From: a virus
Virus record (IMG/VR): IMGVR_UViG_3300023181_000037
Location: 1 to 51,610 of that record
Reading direction: 5' to 3' (one strand)
DNA: 51,610 nt
Shown here: positions 15,171 through 22,302 of the stretch, piece by piece
Numbering within the stretch: position 1 is the first letter of the stretch
How the letters are laid out: each line of letters begins with the position of its first letter
Position numbers and translations under genes: made by a program
The notes under the pieces: generated by a model
Databases searched by the model: none
What the model was told of the DNA's origin: nothing
The model's input: the letters and a program-made list of their open reading frames with translations, nothing else

Positions 15171-15503
15171 TTATTCAGGTTGTTCATGATTATAAAAAGG
15201 GGGTGGGATAACGATGTCGTGCAATAGCGGCTCCTTGCCCGAATATGGATGATCGGATATTCTGCACTGCCTATTATCTACTACGAAATAGATGGAGACC
15301 GAACTCTTTGAAGAATGATTTTCCCATCCGCCCAACTCCTTTATTTTTCGTCGCGCAATGGTGGAGAACAGGGGCCGGTAAGCATAGCGCGCAATAGCCT
15401 TATAATGACATTGCTTGCGTCTGAACGGGTAAAAAAGCCCGTCTGCTAATCTCAGATATGGTAGGTGAGGCTTGCCCCACTTTAATAGTTCTTCATTCGT
15501 CAT
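15171..15503 (-). CDS. Hypothetical basic protein, 110 aa
   Basis: Basic, aromatic-rich protein (FRRKQCHYKAIARYAYRPLF near 28-47) ending in a Pro-rich tail. Its ATG lies inside the end of the 37-aa membrane peptide gene (11-nt overlap), which points to coupled translation. Function unknown. Confidence 0.6.
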   Translation of the reverse strand: MTNEELLKWGKPHLPYLRLADGLFYPFRRKQCHYKAIARYAYRPLFSTIARRKIKELGGWENHSSKSSVSIYFVVDNRQCRISDHPYSGKEPLLHDIVIPPPFYNHEQPE

Positions 15504-15606
15504 GGCTTAATTCAGATTTAGGCACCGGCATCCGCCATACAAAAAGCATTGGAACCATGATAAGCGCCCATAGGATGCTTGAAGCAATGATCTTGATGGA
15601 ATACAT
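15493..15606 (-). CDS. Single-membrane-span micropeptide, 37 aa
   Basis: ATG at 15606 follows the 15609-15824 stop by two nt, and the TGA overlaps the next start by 11 nt. The product begins MYSIKIIASSILWALIMVPM and continues LFVW, a single hydrophobic helix of about 20 residues with a short polar tail. Position within a packed operon supports translation; function unknown. Confidence 0.5.
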   Translation of the reverse strand: MYSIKIIASSILWALIMVPMLFVWRMPVPKSELSHDE

Positions 15607-15608
15607 GG

Positions 15609-15824
15609 TCAGGCGGTTTGAGGTGTGAGTGATCCAATTTGCGAACGTCTGCGCTCTGCATCTTGCTTTAAGCCATCCAGGATCGGCCAGAACGCTGCCC
15701 CATACTCAATGTGAATAAAGAGACCATCCAGCAATATCTCGGCTATCTCTTCTTCTGTTTTAGCTTCCTTCATTTTTACCCGCAATGGGTGACCGGTAAG
15801 CCCGGGTGATAGTGTATGTGACAT
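15609..15824 (-). CDS. Hypothetical protein, 71 aa
   Basis: Helical middle (MKEAKTEEEIAEILLDGLF). Start overlaps the upstream stop by one nt (TAATG). No family recognised. Confidence 0.55.
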   Translation of the reverse strand: MSHTLSPGLTGHPLRVKMKEAKTEEEIAEILLDGLFIHIEYGAAFWPILDGLKQDAERRRSQIGSLTPQTA

Positions 15825-16183
15825 TAGGCTGCTTTTGATTGGTTAGGAATAGATTGTAAAGGGTCAAGGGCGGTAAGCTCTGTGGTGTTCAATCGGGACG
15901 GGGCAAAGTCTGTACGGGCTTCTCTTTGGTTGATGCACCGGCTTAATTCCCACCATAAAGCGGCAAGGCCTTCTCGTTCGATCCATTCCAACAGCGGCAT
16001 TTCATATTCGTTGCTGTCCGGATCATCGTCATTCACCGGGATAACACCGTCTTTACCGTTCATGAACCGCACCAACTCGTCAAATAATACCGTGCGCTGC
16101 ATGGTTTCATCGTCTCCCAAATAACAGTCGCATAGAAATGCACCGTTCTTTAATTCTGCATGGTCAACACTTAGCTTGTGCAT
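15824..16183 (-). CDS. Hypothetical acidic protein, 119 aa
   Basis: Start taken at the ATG at 16183, two nt after the YopX-like gene. Acidic with a GAFLCDCYLGDDETMQ segment and an LLEWIEREGLAALWWELS helix. Position suggests co-expression with YopX. Function unknown. Confidence 0.6.
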   Translation of the reverse strand: MHKLSVDHAELKNGAFLCDCYLGDDETMQRTVLFDELVRFMNGKDGVIPVNDDDPDSNEYEMPLLEWIEREGLAALWWELSRCINQREARTDFAPSRLNTTELTALDPLQSIPNQSKAA

Positions 16184-16185
16184 GG

Positions 16186-16641
16186 CTAATCGGTTGAAGG
16201 GGTGAGTAGATCGGGGTTCTCGTGGATATTCCCGATGACCTCCAAAACGCTTGCGTCGCTTGGCGCCAACCAAAAGTTGTCTTCGTCATTCTCGGGTATA
16301 TCTTTCAATATCCAACCAATACCCTCATATTCATCTAAGGACAACTCGCCGAAGTACACTTCATACTGCATTTCGCTATCCCGCACTATATCACCCTCGT
16401 AAATATCTTTGCCATTCTGATCTTTCAGGCCCGTAAACTGCATTAAACCCCATTTCAACGGATGGTCGAATGCCGGATTTGTAGCGGCAAAGGAATCCAA
16501 CCCGTAATAGTTTCTCTTTGAAACTCTGCCATCTAAGGCGATTTCGATAATCTCAGCAGAAGATCCGCTGCCAATAGCTACTACCGGTGGAGTTATCATT
16601 TCTTCGCCGGTCCATACCCGGAACTTAATTTCTGTGCTCAT
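16186..16641 (-). CDS. YopX family protein
   Basis: 151 residues with the family's landmarks: the opening EIKFRVWTGEEMI, the conserved core LMQFTGLKDQNGKDIYEGDI, and the end VLEVIGNIHENPDLL. YopX proteins are frequent in phages of Firmicutes and Bacteroidetes. Their role is not established. It is preceded by a 430-nt stretch with no protein gene. Confidence 0.9.
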   Translation of the reverse strand: MSTEIKFRVWTGEEMITPPVVAIGSGSSAEIIEIALDGRVSKRNYYGLDSFAATNPAFDHPLKWGLMQFTGLKDQNGKDIYEGDIVRDSEMQYEVYFGELSLDEYEGIGWILKDIPENDEDNFWLAPSDASVLEVIGNIHENPDLLTPSTD

Positions 16642-16783
16642 AATATTATTTTCAGTTAGGAAGCTTTCAGTTGATGTAATCGATCTCTGTCTTATGCTGA
16701 TTACCTGCGCATGACCGATATTGTTTGAGACGTTGTAGGTCTATTAATGCAACCGATCCATCCGGTAGCTTTACTTTTTGATG

Positions 16784-16791
16784 TATATTTG
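16784..16791 (+). promoter_or_regulatory. TATATTTG -7 promoter box, plus strand
   Basis: Exact match to TAnnTTTG in the 16642-17071 gene-free gap, on the strand opposite to the neighbouring genes. No clear -33 TTTG is seen at the usual distance. A hairpin terminator follows 62 nt downstream. Confidence 0.5.
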
Positions 16792-16797
16792 CGGTAG

Positions 16798-16883
16798 TCC
16801 CGCAGGAGTTGATGTTGTAACACATTTTCGATTTTTAGTGAGGATAGAAGATGCTATTGTTCGCGCAATAGCGTTTTTGTTTC
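16798..16883 (+). ncRNA. Candidate small RNA, about 85 nt
   Basis: Predicted to start about 7 nt after TATATTTG and to end at a terminator: GCTATTG (16853-16859), loop TCGCGT-type, CAATAGC (16866-16872), then TTTTTGTTT. The 5' part holds GCGG/CCGC, which may pair. An ORF over this region (16778-16972) has no convincing protein features. The rest of 16642-17071 shows nothing recognisable. Confidence 0.4.
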
Positions 16884-17071
16884 TATGGATTGCCTGTCTG
16901 TGTCAGGCGTTATCTTTAAGGTGGGGTAGTCGTCTTCATGTCAATTACGATTTGTTCTGTTTTTGTTTTTGATCCCAGGTTAAACTCCCAGGCTCATGGC
17001 GGGAGTGCTAAGCGCATGTTCGATTGTTATTTTACGGGGGTGAATTATTGTTTAGTTGGGCGTTGGCCTCA

Positions 17072-17479
17072 TTAAGGCTCTTCGGCAAAACCGCCTCTGA
17101 GTGGTTTTGATGGTCTAGCAACTTTACCTTCATCTACTCGTACCGGCTGGTGGTAGCAATCATAGCATAGTCCACTATAAAGGAATTCGAACTTTGTTTG
17201 GTTGCACTTTTTGCAATCTATTTTTATTGCCTCGCCATCATCTAAAGTGACAGGTGATTGCTTTGATAATGAGATGGTGTAGGCTGATTTGTGTATAGTG
17301 CCAAAACCCGTTCTCTTTTCAGGCACATGCAAGCCAGCTACGCCGTATTGAGTAACCTTATTGATTTTGGATTGACCGTTGAAAGTGACTCCATTTAATC
17401 CCTTTACAATTTGACGTATGAATTGATCGGCCAATTCGGGTGTCTCAAATACACCTAATAACATTGTTTTATAATCCAT
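17072..17479 (-). CDS. Hypothetical protein with C-terminal zinc finger, 135 aa
   Basis: N-terminal domain of about 85 residues (MLLGVFETPELADQFIRQIV) with no assignment. Residues 89-110 contain CKKC and CYDC pairs (DCKKCNQTKFEFLYSGLCYDC), a zinc ribbon. The tail is basic. Probably nucleic-acid binding. Confidence 0.65.
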   Translation of the reverse strand: MDYKTMLLGVFETPELADQFIRQIVKGLNGVTFNGQSKINKVTQYGVAGLHVPEKRTGFGTIHKSAYTISLSKQSPVTLDDGEAIKIDCKKCNQTKFEFLYSGLCYDCYHQPVRVDEGKVARPSKPLRGGFAEEP

Positions 17480-17581
17480 AGTATGTAACGTTTCGGTTTA
17501 GCTAACCCGGCAATATTGCCTTTCTTCAGTGCCGGAAGCATACCGGCAGACGTTTATCATGCTTGCTTATAATGGACGCTC

Positions 17582-17782
17582 CTAACGCCTGCATGCTGTT
17601 TCGGTTCTTACACCACCTGTCAGCCAGTACGGATTATACTTTTCTGCTATCCCTTGCGGGTCCGTGAAGCGCTGTAACCACCAGCCGTGTTCTGTGATAG
17701 CTTTGTGTTGGGCTATCAATCCCCTTTGTTCGTAGATATAAAGGCATTGCAGCCTGGAAAGAGGTTGTTCAATGAGGGGCAA
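17582..17782 (-). CDS. Possible small protein with TTG start, 66 aa
   Basis: No ATG is available; TTG at 17782 is the only start. The sequence is Trp/Tyr-rich (EHGWWLQRFTDPQGIAEKYN) and reads like a protein. It lies 27 nt after the antirepressor gene. It may be a real gene with a rare start or a chance frame. The 100-nt gap at 17480-17581 holds nothing else I can name. Confidence 0.35.
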   Translation of the reverse strand: MPLIEQPLSRLQCLYIYEQRGLIAQHKAITEHGWWLQRFTDPQGIAEKYNPYWLTGGVRTETACRR

Positions 17783-17809
17783 TGAACATTTACTATATCA
17801 GTTGAGGTT

Positions 17810-18604
17810 TCAGGCCGCAACAGATTGACTTGCAGACTTTAAAAACTTATTCAGGAAGTACACCTGGCCTTTGCCGGTTACTTTCGTAGTCGTGGACGCA
17901 ATGATTGTCTCGGGCTGGGTAATGGTGCTTTTCTTCACTTCAAATAGTCCCAGGTTCAGCGCCATTTGCGTAGGCAGGTTGTAGTAGCTTCCTTTCTTGC
18001 ACAGGTAGCCGTCTGCACGCAGTTTCTCAAACAACTTGTTCTGGCCTATGCGGTATCCACCCTGTGTCAGGTATGCCGCCAGCTCCTTCACGAGGATGCT
18101 GTGCTTTGAAGCGCCTACCGTTTCGGCAAACAACACTTTTGATTCCTGCTGCTGGATTGTTGTATTCGCAACCTGCAGTTGTTGTAGTGCCTGGTTCTTT
18201 TCTGCACGTTCCCGCTTGATGGCTTCCATGGCCCGGATCATGTTGTCCGGGGTGAGCAACGTTTCGGGGGTGGCATACATTCCGTGCTTACGGATGGATG
18301 GCAATACTTCGGACGTTACCCACTTTTTGAAAACCTTGGCGGTCTCAAGACGTGAACCAAAAATCAAAGCATAAAGACCGCCCTCATTTACCAGGTTCAC
18401 CTGAAGTTGCTTTGTAGGGCTTTGCGGGTGCGGTATGTAACCAGTAGTTACATCCTCTGTATCACATAAATCCTGAATAGCTTTTCTGCTGTTGGTGTGT
18501 TCAAGAACGTTACACACTTCCTTCACGATAAAGTATGGCTGATCATTCTGCATCACTATTGTGAGTTTCTGATCATTGAATACAAAAAGTTTAGTATCTG
18601 ACAT
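17810..18604 (-). CDS. Bro-N domain antirepressor
   Basis: 264 residues. The N-terminus (about 1-110) matches the Bro-N/antirepressor pattern: FVFNDQKLTIVMQNDQPYFI, VCNVLEHTNSRKAI, LVNEGGLYALIFGSRLETAK and FKKWVTSEVLPSIRKHGMY. The C-terminal part (about 165-235) has the ANT/KilA-C-like arrangement (KELAAYLTQGGYRIGQNKLF, LRADGYLCKKGSYYNLPTQ). Such proteins relieve repression during phage induction. It is the second gene of the leftward operon. Confidence 0.88.
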   Translation of the reverse strand: MSDTKLFVFNDQKLTIVMQNDQPYFIVKEVCNVLEHTNSRKAIQDLCDTEDVTTGYIPHPQSPTKQLQVNLVNEGGLYALIFGSRLETAKVFKKWVTSEVLPSIRKHGMYATPETLLTPDNMIRAMEAIKRERAEKNQALQQLQVANTTIQQQESKVLFAETVGASKHSILVKELAAYLTQGGYRIGQNKLFEKLRADGYLCKKGSYYNLPTQMALNLGLFEVKKSTITQPETIIASTTTKVTGKGQVYFLNKFLKSASQSVAA

Positions 18605-18649
18605 TTGGCACGATTTTGATTATTAGGATTTGCTGGTCTTTCTGTGGGA

Positions 18650-18838
18650 CTATGCCGTAGCCAGGTAGCTTACCAGCTTATCCGCTACATTTTTCCTGGC
18701 CGATCCGTTTCGCATGACCCGGTTAAGGGTATTGGGCGGCAACCCGGTTTCGTTTGATACTTTTTGAAGCGTGCCGTGCAGTTTTGTTTTTGCTTTCAGC
18801 TTCTTGATCCATGTTTCTTCAATTGGTACTACTTCCAT
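18650..18838 (-). CDS. Cro-like HTH regulator, 62 aa
   Basis: First gene of the leftward early operon, divergent from the XRE gene at 18995. Residues 19-55 form an HTH (HGTLQKVSNETGLPPNTLNR, then VMRNGSARKNVADKLVSYL). Size and divergent placement fit a Cro-type early regulator or operon repressor. Confidence 0.65.
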   Translation of the reverse strand: MEVVPIEETWIKKLKAKTKLHGTLQKVSNETGLPPNTLNRVMRNGSARKNVADKLVSYLATA

Positions 18839-18913
18839 GAGTTGCAGGTTTTGAATTAATGATTTACCTTGTTGCGTTTGTCGGAAACGTATGCGGTTCG
18901 TATTCGTTTCTGA

Positions 18914-18948
18914 TGTAAAGGTAACGTTACTTTGTTTACACTTCCAAA
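18914..18948 (-). promoter_or_regulatory. Operator/promoter of the leftward operon
   Basis: GTAACGTTAC (18921-18930) is a perfect 10-bp palindrome inside a wider dyad, TGTAAAG (18914-18920) and TTTACA further on. The minus strand reads TACCTTTA (18915-18922), one base off TAnnTTTG, with TTTG about 22 nt upstream (18945-18948). The palindrome overlaps the -7 box, so its occupation would block the leftward promoter. The 11-mer TGTAAAGGTAA is shared with 3966-3976. Confidence 0.6.
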
Positions 18949-18982
18949 TATTTTTGGTACTTTTTTTACATTTTCATGAAAA

Positions 18983-18990
18983 TAGTTTTG
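18983..18990 (+). promoter_or_regulatory. TAGTTTTG -7 box of the XRE regulator
   Basis: Exact TAnnTTTG, ending four nt before the ATG at 18995. This predicts a leaderless or nearly leaderless mRNA. The same spacing is seen at 4028-4035 and 49650-49657. Confidence 0.65.
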
Positions 18991-18994
18991 CTTA

Positions 18995-19639
18995 ATGTTT
19001 AGTGCAGATGATTTAAAGAAGATTAGGGAGGATAGAAACCTTACTCAGCAAGAGCTGGCTGATGCCTTGGGCGTATCGAGAGTGCTGTTAAACAAAATGG
19101 AAGGCGGTTCGAAGACTCTTAGCAGGGCTACCCAGATACTACTAAGAGACTACTTGGATGGGCGGCATGTAAACAAAGTACCAATGGAAACTAAAGAGAA
19201 CGCAGGACATGCGGGACGAAACAACGAAACCCCGCCACAGGGGCAGGGTTCAGAAGATGAAAGGAAGTATAGCAACAGCGCTTTAGACAAGTTGATTCAG
19301 GCCAATGCTTTGCTCTATGAGAAGGTGATAGCAGCAAAAGACGAAACAATTGCAGCACAGAAAACGAGTATGGAAGCCATAGCCAGGGCTGAACAGGCAC
19401 AAAGCCGAGCACTGGAGATAACGGCCGCTAATTTTGTTGGTCGTCAAGAATTTGACCGATTTGTAGCGGAGCGGGATCTGGTACAGAACTTTGCTCTTGA
19501 ACAAATTGCCAAGGTTTCTGCAAAGGGGAGCTCAAATCCCGAAAAGGAAGCTTTGGTGCTTCAAAAAGAACTGCACAAAAGAATTGGTGATTTTGTGGAA
19601 AATCGGAAGAATCGCAATTTCTCAGGCGCGAACAAGTAG
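18995..19639 (+). CDS. XRE-family regulator with coiled-coil tail, 214 aa
   Basis: Residues 5-56 form a Cro/CI-type HTH (LKKIREDRNLTQQELADALG, VSRVLLNKMEGGSKTLSRAT). A polar linker (about 60-90) leads to a long helical region (about 95-200) likely to form a coiled coil. It is transcribed divergently from the Cro-like gene. A lysogeny repressor is the simplest reading, though no S24 protease domain is present, so induction would use another route such as the Bro-N antirepressor. Confidence 0.75.
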   Translation: MFSADDLKKIREDRNLTQQELADALGVSRVLLNKMEGGSKTLSRATQILLRDYLDGRHVNKVPMETKENAGHAGRNNETPPQGQGSEDERKYSNSALDKLIQANALLYEKVIAAKDETIAAQKTSMEAIARAEQAQSRALEITAANFVGRQEFDRFVAERDLVQNFALEQIAKVSAKGSSNPEKEALVLQKELHKRIGDFVENRKNRNFSGANK

Positions 19640-19778
19640 GACAATTAGGCATTAGGCGGTTTTTAGAAAGGCAATATCAGATTGAAAGTTGCAACCTATC
19701 TGCAAGTATAGAACCTAAATATACTCAATCATGAATCCGTAGTATTATAATGTACTTTAATTAAAATCGATTAACAAT

Positions 19779-20426
19779 ATGAAAACAATACTATTCCTGC
19801 TATGCTCAGCGGTGCCAGTTATGGCCATTGCGCAAAGCTCAATAAAGGTTTCAGCTGGTCTTAACTATAATTCAATCCCAAAACTGGCAATGGAGTATGA
19901 TAAGCCGGGCGTAAATGCGGTCGGATCAATCAATTATAACTATACGATAAAAAACAAATGGGAATTGGGATTAGGCGTCCTTATTACAAAGCTTTCTGCC
20001 ACAAAAATACTGATAGGCTCGGCGAATGGTATATCTGGTGATGAATACAAGTTAAAGATGAATTTCGGCAATCCTGTTTTTGCGATTGGGTTACATGCCA
20101 ATAGATTGTTCGACATAAAGCATAGCACATTGTACGCAGGGCTATATGTCGGATATCTGTCTTTAACCCATAGTGACAATCAAAAAAAAGAGACCCTTGG
20201 CGGGCTGACATTGACTACTGAAAGCACCGACCCCAAGGGATCCGGGTTTAGTGCAGGCATTCAGGTCGGATATGATTATTCACTGGACAGGCATCTTTCG
20301 ATTGGTCTAGAGATTGCCCCAAGATATGCATCAATTACCCGGGATGGCTACTATCCATCAGCGGATAAAACAACCTATAGCCTTATCTACATCCCAACCC
20401 AAATAGGGCTCACTTACAAATTCTAA
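19779..20426 (+). CDS. Outer-membrane beta-barrel protein
   Basis: 215 residues with a clear signal peptide (MKTILFLLCSAVPVMAIAQS, cleavage after AIA or nearby) and alternating amphipathic strands throughout, ending in TQIGLTYKF. The terminal Phe is the usual outer-membrane assembly signal. About eight strands can be counted, like OmpX/OmpA-type small barrels. It lies behind the XRE gene and away from the virion genes, so it is a candidate lysogenic conversion or superinfection-exclusion factor. The 139-nt gap before it holds no clear promoter box. Confidence 0.8.
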   Translation: MKTILFLLCSAVPVMAIAQSSIKVSAGLNYNSIPKLAMEYDKPGVNAVGSINYNYTIKNKWELGLGVLITKLSATKILIGSANGISGDEYKLKMNFGNPVFAIGLHANRLFDIKHSTLYAGLYVGYLSLTHSDNQKKETLGGLTLTTESTDPKGSGFSAGIQVGYDYSLDRHLSIGLEIAPRYASITRDGYYPSADKTTYSLIYIPTQIGLTYKF

Positions 20427-20430
20427 TGCA

Positions 20431-20937
20431 ATGAAATTAATACTATTCATCCTGGCTTTTGTGCCAATAGTATCAAAGTCCCAAATAGCCTGCGATTCTG
20501 CAACAAAAGTCATCGTAGATAAATTCACCAAGAGGCGAGGCCTCGTGATAAATGAGTTGATGGTAGAATATACCGCCGATCAGAAAAGCGCTCTTGCGAT
20601 CGGTATCAAACAGGTTGAAGGTAAAGATGTTGACATGGAAGTGCATGTTATTGACAGGGCGTTTGGTTGCACAGACGAAACCGGCCGAGTGTATTTCATG
20701 TTCTCTGATAGTACAACTGTAGATGTTGTAAATCGTAAGGGCTTCAATTGTGATGGCGCATCATTGATTACGCTAAACGCTTATTATGCTCGAAAAATTA
20801 AAGAGAAGCTAATGGCCATGCCAGTGATTGCGGTGCGCGTGACAAGCAGGAAGGACAGCTACGAAACAGATCTAAGCCCCGACAATTCAAAAAAGCTGAT
20901 GCGAACAGTTCAATGTTTCTTCAAACCGATTGAATAG
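20431..20937 (+). CDS. Secreted hypothetical protein, 168 aa
   Basis: Starts four nt after the beta-barrel gene. A signal peptide (MKLILFILAFVPIVSKSQIA) precedes a soluble domain of about 150 residues with four Cys (IACDSATK, GCTDET, NCDGAS, VQCFF) that could pair in the periplasm. No lipobox. No family recognised. The coupling suggests it works with the barrel protein. Confidence 0.7.
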   Translation: MKLILFILAFVPIVSKSQIACDSATKVIVDKFTKRRGLVINELMVEYTADQKSALAIGIKQVEGKDVDMEVHVIDRAFGCTDETGRVYFMFSDSTTVDVVNRKGFNCDGASLITLNAYYARKIKEKLMAMPVIAVRVTSRKDSYETDLSPDNSKKLMRTVQCFFKPIE

Positions 20938-20989
20938 TAGGCATCGAGATCAAAACCCAAGATATTAGACAAGCAAAAGAACCAGACAG

Positions 20990-21292
20990 ATGACAGGTGA
21001 AGAATTAAAGAAGCGAGTGCTGCTCTTCCAGCCCAACCAATCCGAGCTTGCCCGGACCATGGGAATAACGCGCCAGGTATTGGATAGTAAGTTCCGGACC
21101 ATAAGCATATCGTTAGAGTTCGCATTGGACGTGGCAAACGCGGTAAAAGTACCTGTGTGGCAACTGCTCGGCATTCACTTCGACGGGGCCAAAAACAGGA
21201 TAGGAAGCCCTGAAACGGCCATACTGAGCGGGTTAAAGGACATAGAGCAGAAAGTAGCAGAAATGAAGAAGCTGCTTAGTAAGAAGAAGTGA
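20990..21292 (+). CDS. Small HTH regulator, 100 aa
   Basis: Residues 15-60 read as HTH (NQSELARTMGITRQVLDSKF and ISLEFALDVANAVKVPVWQL), close in style to Cro/XRE proteins of Bacteroidetes. The C-terminal 25 residues form a Lys/Glu-rich coiled coil (LKDIEQKVAEMKKLLSKKK). It closes the plus-strand immunity group, just before the hairpin at 21299-21326. Confidence 0.7.
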   Translation: MTGEELKKRVLLFQPNQSELARTMGITRQVLDSKFRTISISLEFALDVANAVKVPVWQLLGIHFDGAKNRIGSPETAILSGLKDIEQKVAEMKKLLSKKK

Positions 21293-21298
21293 GAAAAA

Positions 21299-21762
21299 GC
21301 CCCTTGCTGATGCAACAACAAGGGGCCAGGATGATATTCTTTCGGCTGAAAGCAGGCTCAAAGGTAGTATTATTTTCTATACAGGCAATACCCGGTTACA
21401 TCCCAGCATACCCTGTTGAGGTTTCTGAAATTTCCACTGATTAAATCATTGAAGAGTATAAATGACCTGCTCTCAGCTTCCGGCCCTTACTTTACAACCC
21501 ATCATCCAAAGGGCAACAGCGTTAATTTAAGAGGCTTTCGCCCTATGCTGGTCATGTGTTGTTCCGGGTGAAACATTGCACACTCTGTACACGCTGCCGA
21601 TATCTTCCAACTACCATTCCAGGTAGAGGCTTTAGTAAAAAAGAGCTAAACTTTCATTCTGACGTTGTTGCATCAACGACGCGGGATCAAACAGTTTTAA
21701 GACCGCATATAAAAGTAAACAGAAAGGCGAGCGAGAAACGGCAAAAGAAATGAACCAAGTGT
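21299..21762 (-). ncRNA. Candidate leftward structured RNA, about 460 nt
   Basis: No convincing protein frame lies between 21293 and 21852. The minus strand has an exact TAnnTTTG box (TAGGTTTG, 21769-21776) and ends in a strong hairpin, GCCCCTTG (21299-21306) with CAAGGGGC (21319-21326), followed on the minus strand by TTTTT. TGATGCAACAAC at 21308-21319 is the exact reverse complement of GTTGTTGCATCA at 21664-21675, so the RNA's ends could pair over 12 bp. A plus-strand frame at 21556-21753 looks like chance. Confidence 0.5.
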
Positions 21763-21768
21763 GGATAT

Positions 21769-21776
21769 CAAACCTA
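21769..21776 (-). promoter_or_regulatory. TAGGTTTG -7 box, minus strand
   Basis: Exact TAnnTTTG on the minus strand, placed to start the candidate leftward RNA at about 21762. The -33 region has only a weak TTTC match. Confidence 0.5.
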
Positions 21777-21802
21777 ATTATCGATCTCGTCTGAAATACT
21801 TA

Positions 21803-21835
21803 TGATGTAAAAGTAATAATCTATCTTTACAAAAT
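21803..21835 (+). promoter_or_regulatory. Likely control region of the late operon
   Basis: TGATGTAAAAGTAA (21803-21816) matches TGATGTAAAGGTAA at 18911-18924 in the immunity operator with one difference. TATCTTTA (about 21822-21829) resembles the -7 box. The same regulator may act here and at 18.9 kb. Confidence 0.4.
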
Positions 21836-21852
21836 AGCAATAGTCTTTACAA

Positions 21853-22302
21853 ATGGCTATTGGTTATTTACGTATGGCAGATGCGGGAAGGCCGACCAAA
21901 TACACAGAACAGATTGCTGATGAAATCGCAGACGATATATCCAAAGGCATAACGCTTGCGGAGATATGTCGTCGTGAGCACATGCCTTGTCGATCTACGG
22001 TATACGAGTGGATGAAGGAGAATGAGCAGTTTTCCGGACGAATCACGCGCGCGCGCGAGGCAGGATTTGACGCCATCGCCGAGGAGTGCTTACAAATAGC
22101 GGACTTTACGGGTGATGACACAATCCAGACAGAATTTGGCCCAGTTCCGGATAAGGAATGGATTATGCGCTCAAAACTGCGTGTTGAGACCAGGCTAAAA
22201 CTATTGAGCAAGTGGGATCCCAAGCGCTATGGGGATAAAGTTCAAACCGAGCTGTCCGGGGAGCTTAATGTGAAACAAATAACCGGCATGACTGTAAAGT
22301 GA
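21853..22302 (+). CDS. terS: Terminase small subunit
   Basis: 149 residues, or 142 if the ATG at 21874 is used (MADAGRPTKYTEQIADEIA, a more typical opening). An HTH lies at about 36-60 (ITLAEICRREHMPCRSTVYEWM), followed by a helical region with RITRAREAGFDAIAEECLQI, as in Sf6-type small terminases. It binds the phage packaging site and guides the large subunit. The stop overlaps the large subunit start (TGATG). Confidence 0.85.
   Translation: MAIGYLRMADAGRPTKYTEQIADEIADDISKGITLAEICRREHMPCRSTVYEWMKENEQFSGRITRAREAGFDAIAEECLQIADFTGDDTIQTEFGPVPDKEWIMRSKLRVETRLKLLSKWDPKRYGDKVQTELSGELNVKQITGMTVK

Noticed and set aside
16778-16972. 64-aa plus-strand hydrophobic frame
   Set aside because: It contains the terminator hairpin at 16853-16883, and the downstream part is irregular.
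21556-21753. 65-aa plus-strand frame in the 21.3-21.85 kb gap
   Set aside because: Low-complexity, basic mixture without a helix or strand pattern, and it lies against a better supported minus-strand RNA candidate.
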